Shown here in pieces: positions 1-9,008 of a DNA stretch of 30,328 nucleotides. Position numbers and translations under genes: made by a program. Under the pieces are notes generated by a model. The model made no database searches and was not told where the DNA came from. It saw only the letters and a program-made list of their open reading frames with translations. This DNA comes from Nitriliruptoraceae bacterium (GTDB taxonomy: Bacteria; Actinomycetota; Nitriliruptoria; Nitriliruptorales; Nitriliruptoraceae): NCBI GenBank assembly GCA_007118045.1, contig SKTG01000254.1, forward strand, positions 1 to 30,328, read 5' to 3'. The number at the start of each line of letters is the position of its first letter. Positions within the stretch are counted from its first letter, which is position 1.

Positions 1-123
1 CGTGTTACTCACCCGTTCGCCGGTTTCCCCGAGGTGCAAGCACCTCGGTTCGTCCCTCGACTTGCATGTGTTAGACCCGCCGCCAGCGTTCGTCCTGAGC
101 CAGGATCAAACTCTCCGTTGAGT
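1..123 (-). rRNA. rrs: 16S ribosomal RNA, 5' end (partial)
   Basis: The minus strand reads the 5' end of bacterial 16S rRNA: the universal AGAGTTTGATCCTGGCTCAG segment at about 96-115, then GACGAACGCTGGCGGC, the AACACATGCAAGTCGA block and the GGCGAACGGGTGAGTAACACG segment at the window edge. Helix 6 is visible as CGAGGTG-CTTG-CACCTCG. The gene continues beyond base 1. The mature 5' end is placed near 123 by analogy with other 16S genes (CAACGGAGAG start); that base is an estimate. Confidence 0.97.
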
Positions 124-335
124 GATCGCATTACCACAAGGTGGTGCTCGATCGACAAAACGAAGGTTCGTCGGTCACCTGGCGGTGACCATCGATCCCT
201 CATCTATTAAGGGGTACTACATTCTCACAACTCGTTGACCGCACCTTCCGGTTCGGAGGTCGCGATCGACGGGGTCGTGATCACATCCCACGACCGAAGT
301 CGTCGGATGCGTCACTGGCTTTTGGCACCCTGTGC

Positions 336-349
336 AGTTCTCAAGGAGC
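336..349 (-). promoter_or_regulatory. boxA-like antitermination element of the rRNA leader
   Basis: The minus strand reads GCTCCTTGAGAACT, close to the C(U)CCUUGAGAACU boxA type found upstream of 16S in actinobacteria. It lies downstream of both promoters and about 210 bases before 16S, where NusB/NusE-dependent antitermination sites normally sit. Confidence 0.65.
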
Positions 350-448
350 GGTGCGCGGCTCACCGGGTTCCGCCCCGGAACGGGGTCGGCTTCCAGCGAG
401 AGGACCGCTTGTGATCCACCCAGGCTCGTTCACCTGGCGGAGCGTCGA

Positions 449-478
449 ACGCTACCACCTGGCGTCGAACCCGTCCAA
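449..478 (-). promoter_or_regulatory. Possible second rRNA promoter P2
   Basis: On the minus strand TTGGAC (473-478) is separated by 18 bases from TAGCGT (449-454), pointing to 16S. It matches consensus less well than P1. Tandem rRNA promoters are common in actinobacteria, which is the main reason to list it. Confidence 0.35.
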
Positions 479-550
479 CCGGCGGCCGTGGACGACCTCG
501 TCGTGCGAGGTCGGGCTCCGGGGAGCCGAGGCCTTCCGTTCGGACCGCGT

Positions 551-580
551 ATCGTACGTCGCGGTGTGTGGTCGTGTCAA
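551..580 (-). promoter_or_regulatory. rRNA operon promoter P1
   Basis: On the minus strand a perfect TTGACA (575-580) is followed after 18 bases by TACGAT (551-556), close to the sigma-70/HrdB consensus and pointing to 16S. The distance to the mature 16S end (about 430 bases) is normal for a bacterial rRNA leader. This is the best consensus promoter I saw in the window, as expected for rRNA. Confidence 0.75.
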
Positions 581-704
581 ACGCCGTGACCGTCGTCCGG
601 AGCGGACGGGGTCGTGGCGTACCCACCGGTGGTACCTCGTCGGCTTCGACGGACCACGGTGATGGGAAGGAGCGTGCCCCGATCGGGGCGGATGCGGACC
701 CTTG

Positions 705-756
705 CCCTGAGACCAGTCCCTGAGACGAGTCCCTGAGACCAGTCCCTGAGACGAGC
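705..756. repeat. 13-bp tandem repeat, four copies
   Basis: CCCTGAGACCAGT and CCCTGAGACGAGT alternate at 705-717, 718-730, 731-743 and 744-756 (last base differs). The single C/G change alternates in an ABAB pattern, so a 26-bp unit was probably duplicated after a 13-bp one. It lies between the glycosylase gene and the rRNA promoters. Confidence 0.9.
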
Positions 757-849
757 TCCTGGGGCGAGGATCGTCGGGTTGCGACGACGTTCGTCCGCGT
801 CGGGTGTGACGGTAACCGCTGGGGCCCGGGACCTCCAGCAGGTGCACGG

Positions 850-1626
850 TCATGTGCGACAAGCGCTCATCGCTGCGTCGCCGCCCGGGGCGGCCGTGGC
901 CCGGGGCGAGCGACGGTACGCGCTGGTCTCGGGCACCTGCAGCCAGAAACGCCAGGCGAGGTCCGGGGCGAGCCGTACCCCGACCCGCGGGCCGGCCACG
1001 ACCTCGTGTGGCTCCGGACGCCACCCGTCGTCGGCGAGCCGGACGCCACCCACCCCGTCGATGAGGTCCCCCCGGTCGAGTCGCCCATCGATGGCCAGAC
1101 CCGCGGAGAGGCACCCTGGTCCACGCAACAGCTCCCGGTCCCGCCTCGCTGCCCCGCGCCGCGCTCGTACCGCCGCGTGACCCTGTAGCACCACCGCCGC
1201 ACGCAGCAGCACGGCCGCTCCGACCCCGTCCGCCTCGACGCTGACGTTGCAGCACCAGTGCACGCCGTACGAGCGGTAGACGTAGGCCGTGCCGGGACCC
1301 CAGAACATCGGCTCCGAGCGGGTGGTCCGCTTGGCGTGGCTGTGGCTGGCCGGGTCGTCCTCCCGGTAGGCCTCCGCCTCGACGACGCGCGCGATCGTGG
1401 ACCCGTCCCGGCTCGCCGACGCGGACGCTGTCTCACCGCTCCGCGACGTCGATCGGCCACGAGCCCCCTCGTTCTCGACCGCGTCGTCCACCACGGCCCC
1501 CGCGTGCTCGTCGCGGATCAGCAGCGCCCCGAGCAGTGCGTTGGCCGCCTGCGTCACGCCGGCACCGAGACGCGTCCGGTCGAACGGCTCGGGGGCCGCG
1601 TGCAGCCGCGCGTACCCGTCGCTCAC
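850..1626 (-). CDS. mpg: 3-methyladenine (alkyladenine) DNA glycosylase, AAG/Mpg family
   Basis: Removes alkylated purines such as 3-methyladenine in base-excision repair. The 258-residue protein has the AAG-fold signatures: VVEAEAY (81-87, with the likely catalytic Glu85), DPASHSHAKRTTRSEPMF, the GTAYVYRSYGVHWCCNV strand/turn, and a later LLRGPGCLSAGLAI segment. The chosen GTG start overlaps the polX TGA stop in a GTGA motif, implying translational coupling; an ATG 16 codons upstream, inside polX, is less likely. Residues 40-78 are a Ser/Arg/Ala-rich insertion between the LLGALLIRDE helix and the catalytic strand, absent from usual family members of about 200 residues. It is the last gene before the rRNA operon. 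Confidence 0.9.
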   Translation of the reverse strand: MSDGYARLHAAPEPFDRTRLGAGVTQAANALLGALLIRDEHAGAVVDDAVENEGARGRSTSRSGETASASASRDGSTIARVVEAEAYREDDPASHSHAKRTTRSEPMFWGPGTAYVYRSYGVHWCCNVSVEADGVGAAVLLRAAVVLQGHAAVRARRGAARRDRELLRGPGCLSAGLAIDGRLDRGDLIDGVGGVRLADDGWRPEPHEVVAGPRVGVRLAPDLAWRFWLQVPETSAYRRSPRATAAPGGDAAMSACRT

Positions 1627-3383
1627 CTGCCCCGGACCTCGTCGATCCAGGCGCGGAACCGGCTCAACTCCCACGTGTTGGCGATCGCCTCGACGTCGAG
1701 GCGACCCCGCCGGGCCTGTGCGACGCCGAACCGCGCCCGGTCGAGGTCCTGCACGGCGTGCGCGTCGGTCGAGATCACGAAGCGGCAGCCACGGCGTGCG
1801 CCTTCGCGGATCACGGAGGCGGGCGCGTCCAGCCGCGCGGGCGAGGCGTTGATCTCGATCGCGGTCCCCGTCTCCACGGCGGCATCGAGCACCTGGTCCA
1901 CGTCGAGCTCGATGCCGGCGCGACGCCCGAGCATACGACCGGTGAGGTGACCGATCGCGGTCACGCTCGGATGGCGGATCGCCGCGACGACCCTGGCGGT
2001 CTGCTCCGCGACGCCACGGCCCATGTGCGAGTGCACGCTGGCGACGAGCCAGTCGAAGGTGGCGAGGAAGTCGTCGTCGTAGTCCAGGCCGCCGTGCAGC
2101 CCGATGTTCAGCTCGGCGCCGTGCAGCAGGGCGATGTCGCCACGCTCCTGTTCGAGCTCGCGGAGACGTGCCCGCTGCGCCTCCATGTCGCTGCGCGAGA
2201 CCCCGTTCATGCGCAGGTCCTCCGCGTGGTCGGTGATCGCGAGGTACTCGAGACCGCGCGCCGCCGCGGCGGCCACCAGGTCCTCGAGGCTGTCGCGTCC
2301 GTCCCCGGAGAGGTCCGTGTGATCGTGCAGGTCACCGCGCAGGTCCGCCACCTCGGGCAGGGTCGGCAACTCACCCCGTTCGGCGGCCTCGATCTCCCCG
2401 TCGTCCTCCCGCAGCTCCGCGGCGATGAACGGCAGGCCGAGCGCCTCGTAGACCTCGTCCTCGGTCGCCGCGGCCACGACGGCGCCGTCCTCCTCGTCGT
2501 CCTCCTCGGTCTGCTCGGCGAGCGCGTATTCGCTGAGCGTCCAGCCACGCTCGATGGCTCGCTGGCGTAGACGGATGTTGTGCGCCTTCGAGCCGGTGAA
2601 GTAGACGAGGGCGGCCCCGAAGCTCGCCGGCGGCACGACCCGCAGATCGACCTGGACGCCGTCGCGCGTCACCACCGAGGTCTTGGTCTCACCCGAGCCG
2701 ATCGTGCGTTCCACGTCGTCGAGCGCCAGGAACGCCTCGCGGACGGGACCGGGGCGTCGCGTGGCCACCAGCACGTCGACGTCGCCGATGTCCTCGCGGA
2801 AACGACGCAGGCTGCCGGCGTAGGCGATGTCCTCGACCCCGTCGACGTCCCGCAGCTCCTCGAGGATCCGCTCGGCGACGGGCAGGGCCGTCCCGATGGG
2901 GACGCGCTCGTCCTTGGACGTCAACCCCAGCTGGCTGATCGCCTTCTCCATGTTGGCGACCGTCTTCTCACCCATCCCCGGTAGCTGCGCTATGCGTCCG
3001 TCCTCCAGCGCGGCGGCCAGTCCCTCCAGGTCGGTGATGCCGAGCTCCTCGTGGAGCAGGCGGACGCTCTTCGGCCCCAGCCCCGGGACCTTCATGAGCT
3101 CGCGCTTGCCCGACGGGTGTCGACCCCGCAGCTCCTCGAGCTTGCCGATCGAGCCCTCGTCGACGTACTCGCGGATGCGTGCCGCGATGCTCTTGCCGAT
3201 GCCGCGGACCTTGGCCAGGTCCGTGGTCGTCATCTGGCTCACGTCCCGGTCCAGCCCGCGCACCGCCCGTTCCGCGTTCTGGTAGGCCCGGACGCGGAAC
3301 GCGTTGGGGTCCCCCTCGTCGATCTCCGTGAGGGTCGCGAGCTCGGCGAGCAGGCGTGCCACCTCGTCGTTGGTTCTCGCCAC
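1623..3383 (-). CDS. polX: DNA polymerase/3'-5' exonuclease PolX
   Basis: Family X gap-filling DNA polymerase with a C-terminal PHP nuclease, a base-excision repair enzyme. In 586 residues: helix-hairpin-helix regions around 55-70 and 97-145; polymerase core with GS at 190-191, metal-binding Asp201 and Asp203 (GDVDVLV) and Asp246 (VQVDLRV); the YFTGSKAHN segment at 261-269; PHP domain from about 349 with DLHDHTDLSGDG, TDHAEDL (384-390), Glu424, HSH 451-453 and DAH 540-542. All these metal ligands are present, so both activities are predicted. An acidic patch (EEDDEED, about 293-299) links the domains. It ends in a 4-base overlap with the glycosylase gene, making a small repair unit at the end of the arg cluster. 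Confidence 0.95.
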   Translation of the reverse strand: MARTNDEVARLLAELATLTEIDEGDPNAFRVRAYQNAERAVRGLDRDVSQMTTTDLAKVRGIGKSIAARIREYVDEGSIGKLEELRGRHPSGKRELMKVPGLGPKSVRLLHEELGITDLEGLAAALEDGRIAQLPGMGEKTVANMEKAISQLGLTSKDERVPIGTALPVAERILEELRDVDGVEDIAYAGSLRRFREDIGDVDVLVATRRPGPVREAFLALDDVERTIGSGETKTSVVTRDGVQVDLRVVPPASFGAALVYFTGSKAHNIRLRQRAIERGWTLSEYALAEQTEEDDEEDGAVVAAATEDEVYEALGLPFIAAELREDDGEIEAAERGELPTLPEVADLRGDLHDHTDLSGDGRDSLEDLVAAAAARGLEYLAITDHAEDLRMNGVSRSDMEAQRARLRELEQERGDIALLHGAELNIGLHGGLDYDDDFLATFDWLVASVHSHMGRGVAEQTARVVAAIRHPSVTAIGHLTGRMLGRRAGIELDVDQVLDAAVETGTAIEINASPARLDAPASVIREGARRGCRFVISTDAHAVQDLDRARFGVAQARRGRLDVEAIANTWELSRFRAWIDEVRGR

Positions 3384-3409
3384 CTCGGTGCTCCCTCGTG
3401 CGTCGGGTC

Positions 3410-3478
3410 GGATCGGCCGGTGTCGGCCGCATCGGGCCGGATCGGCCGGTGTCGGCAGGATCAGCCGGTGTTGGCCGC
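3410..3478. repeat. Repeats derived from the argH 3' end
   Basis: On the minus strand the last argH codons and stop (GCC AAC ACC GGC TGA TCC) are followed by two near copies reading GCCGACACCGGCCGATCC, with copy-to-copy spacing of about 19 and 29 bases, before the polX start. In the downstream copies the stop position reads CGA instead of TGA. The repeats fill most of the 77-base argH-polX gap. Confidence 0.8.
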
Positions 3479-4888
3479 CGCGGCGGCCCGGGCGAGCTCG
3501 AGCTGCCGACGGACCGAGACGGTCGCGGTGCCGTTGACGGCGTCGCGCCGATCGATCGCCTGCTGCGGATCCAGGCGCGTGGCCACGGCGGCGTCCAGGG
3601 CGGGATGGATGCCGGCCAGCGCCTCCGCTTCGAGACCGTCGAGGTCGACGCCCCGCTCCTCGGCGACGCGCACGACCTCGCCGACGATCTCGTGTGCCTC
3701 ACGGAACGGGACCCCACGCCCGACCAGTTCCTCCGCCAGGTCGGTCGCCAGCGCGAACCCGCCGACCGAGGCCGCGGCGAGGCGGTCGCGGTCGAAACGC
3801 AGGCTGGCGACCGTGCCGGTGATCGCAGGCAGGACCAGCCGCAGGGTGGCGACGGCGTCGAAGACCGGTTCCTTGTCCTCCTGCAGGTCGCGGTCGTAGG
3901 CGAGAGGAAGCGCCTTCATGGTGGTCAGCAGACCCACCAGGTCGCCGATCACCCGGCCGGTCTTGCCACGCACGAGCTCGGCCACGTCCGGGTTGCGCTT
4001 CTGCGGCATGATCGAGCTCCCCGTCGAGAAGGCGTCGCCCACCCGGACGAACCCGAACTCCGAGGTGGCCCAGAGCACGATCTCCTCACCGAGCCGCGAG
4101 AGCGTCACGGCCAGGATGGCGCACGCCGCCAGCAGCTCGAGCGCGAAGTCGCGCGAGGCGACCGCATCGATCGAGTTCGGCGAGGTCCTGGCCATCCCGA
4201 GGTGCGCCGCGTACGCCTCCGGGTCGAGCCCGAGCGTCTGTCCAGCGAGGGCGCCGGAACCCAACGTCGACTCGTCCAGGCGTTCGCGCGCGTCACGCAG
4301 CCGACCGGCGTCGCGGTCGAGCATCCACACGTACGCGAGCAGGTGGTGGCTCAGCAGCACCGGCTGCCCACGCTGCAGGTGCGTGTAACCGGGAGCGTGC
4401 CAGCCGAGGTGGACGTCCGCCTGCTCGACGAAGGCCTGCTGCAGCTCACCGATCAGAGCGACGAGCTCGTCGCACGCGTCCCGGCACCACAGCCGGAGAT
4501 CGCCGGCGATCTGATCGTTGCGCGACCGGCCCGCACGCAGCTTGCCGCCGAGCGGACCGAGCTCCTCGACCAACCACCGCTCGATCGCTCCGTGAACGTC
4601 CTCGTCGGTGGCCAGGAACGGGAAAGCGCCGCTCGCGAACAGCTCCGCGCAGCGTCCGAGAGCGTCCAGCATCGCGTCGCGTTCATCGGTGTCCAGCACG
4701 CCGATGCGGTGCAGCTCGTGCGTGTGCGCGGCCGACCCGGACAGGTCCTGGCGCCACAGGTGCCGATCGAACCCGGTCGAGACCCCCAGAGCCCAGGCGG
4801 CCTCGTCCGGACCGCTCGCGAAGCGGCCGCCCCAGAGCCGGCCGGCGTCGGTGGCGGCTTCCGACGTGCCGTCGATGTCGTCGGTCAC
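3461..4888 (-). CDS. argH: Argininosuccinate lyase
   Basis: Last step of arginine biosynthesis: argininosuccinate to arginine and fumarate, cytosolic homotetramer of the fumarase/aspartase superfamily. The 475-residue protein is of normal length and carries the superfamily signature GSSIMPQKRNP (290-300, with the catalytic serine loop), the RSRNDQIAGDLRLW helix (121-134) and the TH of YTHLQRGQP (169-170). N-terminal LWGGRFASGP is typical. The GTG start is the last of a series of 17-bp repeats that each carry an AGGA-like site and a GTGA, so an unusual initiation mechanism is possible. It is separated from argG by a VOC-family gene. Confidence 0.96.
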   Translation of the reverse strand: MTDDIDGTSEAATDAGRLWGGRFASGPDEAAWALGVSTGFDRHLWRQDLSGSAAHTHELHRIGVLDTDERDAMLDALGRCAELFASGAFPFLATDEDVHGAIERWLVEELGPLGGKLRAGRSRNDQIAGDLRLWCRDACDELVALIGELQQAFVEQADVHLGWHAPGYTHLQRGQPVLLSHHLLAYVWMLDRDAGRLRDARERLDESTLGSGALAGQTLGLDPEAYAAHLGMARTSPNSIDAVASRDFALELLAACAILAVTLSRLGEEIVLWATSEFGFVRVGDAFSTGSSIMPQKRNPDVAELVRGKTGRVIGDLVGLLTTMKALPLAYDRDLQEDKEPVFDAVATLRLVLPAITGTVASLRFDRDRLAAASVGGFALATDLAEELVGRGVPFREAHEIVGEVVRVAEERGVDLDGLEAEALAGIHPALDAAVATRLDPQQAIDRRDAVNGTATVSVRRQLELARAAAAANTG

Positions 4889-4951
4889 GGTTGGTCCTGG
4901 CTCACGGTCGGTCCTGGCTCACGGTCGGTCATGGCTCACGGTCGGTCTCCG
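4886..4951 (-). repeat. 17-bp tandem repeat at the argH start: repeated SD + GTGA units
   Basis: On the minus strand GTGAGCCAGGACCGACC-type units occur at 4920-4936, 4903-4919 and 4886-4902, the last ending in the argH GTG region, with a partial copy at 4937-4951. Each full unit holds an AGGA/ATGA-like core about six bases before the next GTG. Each GTG opens a six-codon frame (for example GTG AGC CAG GAC CAA CCG) whose TGA overlaps the following GTG. Three tiny frames at 4919-4939, 4902-4922 and 4885-4905 thus chain into argH. Confidence 0.85.
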
Positions 4952-5087
4952 TCGGGTGCGTGTGCCGGTGGCGGTCCGAGGCGAGAGCGGCGCGGACACG
5001 CGGCCGATCCGGCGCGCAGACGGTCGCACCCATGCGAACGGTACGCGGAGGACGAGCGCCGGGTGAAGCCGTCGCGTCGAACGGTCG

Positions 5088-5834
5088 TCACTCCGGCGGC
5101 GTGGGCACGAGCCGGAGCAGGTTGCCCGCTGGATCGGCGAGCACGATCCCTCCCCCGTGGTCACCGACGTGGCTCGCACCGCACCGGAGGAGCCGCTCGA
5201 CTTCCACGGGGACGTCCGGGGTGGACAGCTCGACCTGTAGCCGGGGCGGCGCGTCGACCGCATGCACCTCGACGCGGACGGGACCACCCGGCCCGAGCAC
5301 GCCCCCGATCGCGTGGCGGGGACGTCCGTCGTCGGAGGCGGTCGTTCTGTCGTCGTCCGACCGGGCGGGTGCGCCCGGGATCGCCTCGAGCAGCTTCGTC
5401 CAGAAGGCCACCTCGGTCTCCACCTGAGCCGTCGGGACCTCGATGCGGACGCCGTCGAGCAGCCCGCGGCCCGCGGCCCGCGGTGCCACCGGGGTGGGCG
5501 TGGCCGCGTCAGGGTCGATGACGCACAGCAGCAGCCCGGACGGGGCGGCCAGGACCGTGAACCCGAGGTCCGTCGCGCCGACCCACGTCGCTCCGACATC
5601 GAGCAGGTCCCGCACCCTCGCCTCGCGGTCGGACGATTCGACGTCGAGGTGGTAGCGCGGCGCACCGTCCTCGATCGCCTGGACGTGGATCTCCAGGCGG
5701 GACGTGGCGTCGACGAGGTGCACGAACCCGAACGGCGCATCGACGGCCCGGGCGGTGAGTGCGTCCGCCCAGAACGCGGTGACGATCTCGCGCTGCCGCC
5801 TCGGGACGTCGATCTGCACGATGCGCAGCGCCAC
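5088..5834 (-). CDS. VOC-superfamily protein (glyoxalase/dioxygenase-like), two domains
   Basis: Likely a vicinal-oxygen-chelate fold protein of 248 residues with two related halves. Each half has the pattern (R/I)VQIDVPRRQREIVTAFWADAL or (R/I)EVPTAQVETEVAFWTKLLEA, a central HVQ/VHAV strand, and a closing segment with GATWVG...LAAPSGLLLCV or GASHVG...LADPAGNLLRLV. That last motif (DP-GN) is typical of actinobacterial VOC proteins. The GTG at 5834 is chosen because GGAGGT lies six bases before it; an ATG nine codons upstream has no such site. A Ser/Asp/Thr-rich linker follows the start of the second domain. Substrate unknown. It lies between argG and argH, with hairpins separating it from argG, so a direct role in arginine synthesis is not implied. 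Confidence 0.7.
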   Translation of the reverse strand: MALRIVQIDVPRRQREIVTAFWADALTARAVDAPFGFVHLVDATSRLEIHVQAIEDGAPRYHLDVESSDREARVRDLLDVGATWVGATDLGFTVLAAPSGLLLCVIDPDAATPTPVAPRAAGRGLLDGVRIEVPTAQVETEVAFWTKLLEAIPGAPARSDDDRTTASDDGRPRHAIGGVLGPGGPVRVEVHAVDAPPRLQVELSTPDVPVEVERLLRCGASHVGDHGGGIVLADPAGNLLRLVPTPPE

Positions 5835-5879
5835 CTGTCCACCTCCGTGTCCCGTCACCACCCGGACCGGCCAAGCCGT

Positions 5880-5925
5880 GGAGCGCGCCGGCGCGCTCCG
5901 GGCATCCGGCGGACCGGCCGCCGGA
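5880..5925 (-). terminator. Paired hairpins after argG
   Basis: Two strong inverted repeats fill the argG-VOC gap: TCCGGCGG/CCGCCGGA (5905-5912 with 5918-5925, five-base loop) and a perfect 20-base palindrome at 5880-5899 (GGAGCGCGCC and its complement). Neither is followed by a T-tract. In GC-rich actinobacteria such U-less stems can terminate or weaken readthrough, so they may lower expression of the VOC-argH-polX-mpg part. Confidence 0.5.
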
Positions 5926-5939
5926 CCAGCGCGGTCGCG

Positions 5940-7160
<1,221 letters not shown>

Positions 7161-7194
7161 GGTTGCTCCTTGGTGCGTTCGAACGTCCGGGTCT

Positions 7195-7716
7195 TCACGG
7201 ATGCGAGGGCGTGCGCGGCGACCCGGTGGGGCGCCGTGGGGTCGGCTCGGCTCGCTGCAGGCCGGCGAGGGTCGCGAGCTCGTCCGCGAGCTCCCGCCCG
7301 GTCGTTCCCTCCTGGGCGACCACGAGGACGGTGTCGTCGCCGGACACGGTGGCGATCACACGCTCCAGCTCGGCGAGGTCGATGGCGGAGGCCACCGGGT
7401 GCGCGCAGGCGGGTGGCGTGCGCAGCACGGCGAGGTTGCCGCTGGCGGTGACGTGGGTGACGAACCGCCGAAGGGTCTCCTCGAGGCGTTCACGTGCCGA
7501 CGACGGGCCAGGGTCGGCCGCCAGCCGGTAGACCAGCGAGCCATCGGCCCCGCGGACCTTGACGGCACCGACCTCGCCGAGATCACGGCTCACCGTGGCC
7601 TCGTGCACCTCGAACCCGTCCGCGCGCAGCACGTCGGCCACCTCGACCTGCGAACGCAGGTCGAGCTCGGTCACGAGCTGCCGCAGCCGCTGGTGGCGGC
7701 GGGACTTGTCGGCCAT
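7195..7716 (-). CDS. argR: Arginine repressor ArgR
   Basis: Hexameric arginine-sensing transcription regulator. The 173-residue protein has an N-terminal winged helix (about 6-75) with the DNA-contact segment EATVSRDLGEVGAVKV and a C-terminal oligomerisation/arginine-binding domain ending in ATVSGDDTVLVVAQEG, whose GDDT carries the acidic residues that bind arginine. A 20-residue Pro/Arg/Ser/Thr tail follows. The ATG at 7716 is chosen for its GGGAG ribosome site and because the ArgR family starts here. It sits directly after argD (26-base gap), the place where argF normally intervenes. A matching operator lies upstream of argC. Confidence 0.95.
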   Translation of the reverse strand: MADKSRRHQRLRQLVTELDLRSQVEVADVLRADGFEVHEATVSRDLGEVGAVKVRGADGSLVYRLAADPGPSSARERLEETLRRFVTHVTASGNLAVLRTPPACAHPVASAIDLAELERVIATVSGDDTVLVVAQEGTTGRELADELATLAGLQRAEPTPRRPTGSPRTPSHP

Positions 7717-7742
7717 CGGGCTCCCTCGGGTGGTGGAACGGC

Positions 7743-9008
7743 TCAGTCGGACGTGCCGACGGCGTGCAGGGCCTCCTCGAGCGCACTCAACGCGAGATCG
7801 ACCTCCTGTCGCGAGACGGTCAGCGGCGGGGCCAGCCGCAGCACGTCGGGTGCCACGGCGTTGACCAGCAGGTAGCGCTCGCGGCAGGCCTCCTCGAGCT
7901 CCGCGGCCACAGGTGCGTCGAGCTCGAGGCCGAGCAGCAACCCACGACCCCGTACGCCCGCCGCGTGCGGCGCGGACTCCACCAGGGCCGCCAGGCCGTC
8001 CCCGAGGCGCCGGCTGCGGGCACGTGCGGCTTGGAGCAGCTGCACGCGCTCGATCGTGTCGATCACGGCGTTGGCAGCCGCGCACACGACCGGGTTGCCG
8101 CCGAACGTGGTGGCATGGTCACCGGGTTCGAACACCTCGCCCGCCGCTCCGCGGGCCACGCACGCTCCGATCGGGAGCCCGTTGGCCAGGGCCTTCGCGA
8201 GCGTGATCACGTCGGGTACGACGTCGGTGTCCTGGAACGCGAACCACGGGCCGGTCCGGCCCATGCCGGTCTGGACCTCGTCGACGATCAGCAGCGCACC
8301 GTGACGGTCGCAGGCGTCACGTGCCGCCGAGAGGACCTCGGGGCTCAGCGCACGCACGCCGCCCTCGCCCTGGACCACCTCGAGGAGCACCGCGCAGGTC
8401 CGGTCCCCGACCGCCGCGGTCAGCGCGTCAGCGTCGTCGTGGGGCACGTGGTCCACGAAGCCGGCGAGCGGTTCGAAGGGTGCGTGCTTCGCCGGTTGGC
8501 CGGTCGCCTCCAACGTCGCGAGGGTCCGGCCGTGGAACGAGCCCTCGAGGGCCACGACGCGGACCTTGTCCTCGTGCTGGCGCTTGCCGTGCTTGCGGGC
8601 GAGCTTGATCGCAGCCTCGTTCGCGGTCGCCCCGCACTGCGCGAAGAACGTGCGTGCGTCCGGCCACCCCACGATGCGGGCGAGCTTCTCGGCGAGCTCG
8701 ATCGCCGGTTCGGTCAGGTACAGGTTCGAGGTGTGGACCAGGGTCCCGGCCTGCTGGGTCACCGCCGCCGTCACGGCCGGATGCGCGTGACCGAGGCTCG
8801 TGACGGCGAGGCCGCACAGGAAGTCCAGCCAGGCCCGACCGCTCGCGTCGAACAGAGCGGTGCCCTGGCCGCGGACGAACGCCCCCTTCGCGGGCCCGTA
8901 GGACCGCATGACGTGCGCTCCGGCACGGGCCTGCAGCTCCTCGAGCGAAGCGGCGTCGCCGGCTTGCCGCGAACGGGCGTCGGCCGCCCGGGGATCGGAG
9001 GGGCTCAC
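7743..9008 (-). CDS. argD: Acetylornithine aminotransferase
   Basis: PLP-dependent class III aminotransferase converting N-acetylglutamate semialdehyde to N-acetylornithine. The 421-residue protein shows the N-terminal GAFVRGQGTALFDASGRAWLDFLCG, the FFAQCGATANEAAIKLAR segment for cofactor binding, the VDEVQTGMGRTG motif (Asp for the pyridine nitrogen) and the Schiff-base lysine in ITLAKALANGLPIG, then TTFGGNPV. The GTG start overlaps the argB TGA in a GTGA motif, so translation is probably coupled. Context in the arg cluster favours ArgD over other class III aminotransferases. Confidence 0.95.
   Translation of the reverse strand: MSPSDPRAADARSRQAGDAASLEELQARAGAHVMRSYGPAKGAFVRGQGTALFDASGRAWLDFLCGLAVTSLGHAHPAVTAAVTQQAGTLVHTSNLYLTEPAIELAEKLARIVGWPDARTFFAQCGATANEAAIKLARKHGKRQHEDKVRVVALEGSFHGRTLATLEATGQPAKHAPFEPLAGFVDHVPHDDADALTAAVGDRTCAVLLEVVQGEGGVRALSPEVLSAARDACDRHGALLIVDEVQTGMGRTGPWFAFQDTDVVPDVITLAKALANGLPIGACVARGAAGEVFEPGDHATTFGGNPVVCAAANAVIDTIERVQLLQAARARSRRLGDGLAALVESAPHAAGVRGRGLLLGLELDAPVAAELEEACRERYLLVNAVAPDVLRLAPPLTVSRQEVDLALSALEEALHAVGTSD

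Larger units (their letters stand above)
124..849 (-). other. rRNA operon leader and upstream region, no protein gene
   Basis: This 726-base stretch between the glycosylase stop and 16S holds no convincing coding sequence; frames open here show no family features. Reading towards 16S it contains a four-copy 13-bp repeat (705-756), a good sigma-70-type promoter (551-580), a second weaker promoter (449-478), a boxA-like element (336-349), and about 210 bases of leader with A/T-richer patches that probably form one strand of the 16S processing stem. Confidence 0.75.

Noticed and set aside
332..1255. Frames in the rRNA leader and opposite mpg
   Set aside because: No ribosome sites or family features; the region is explained by rRNA promoters, boxA and leader.
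5880..5899. Transposon terminal inverted repeat or recombination site
   Set aside because: The palindrome has no matching partner elsewhere in the window, no flanking duplication and no recombinase gene.
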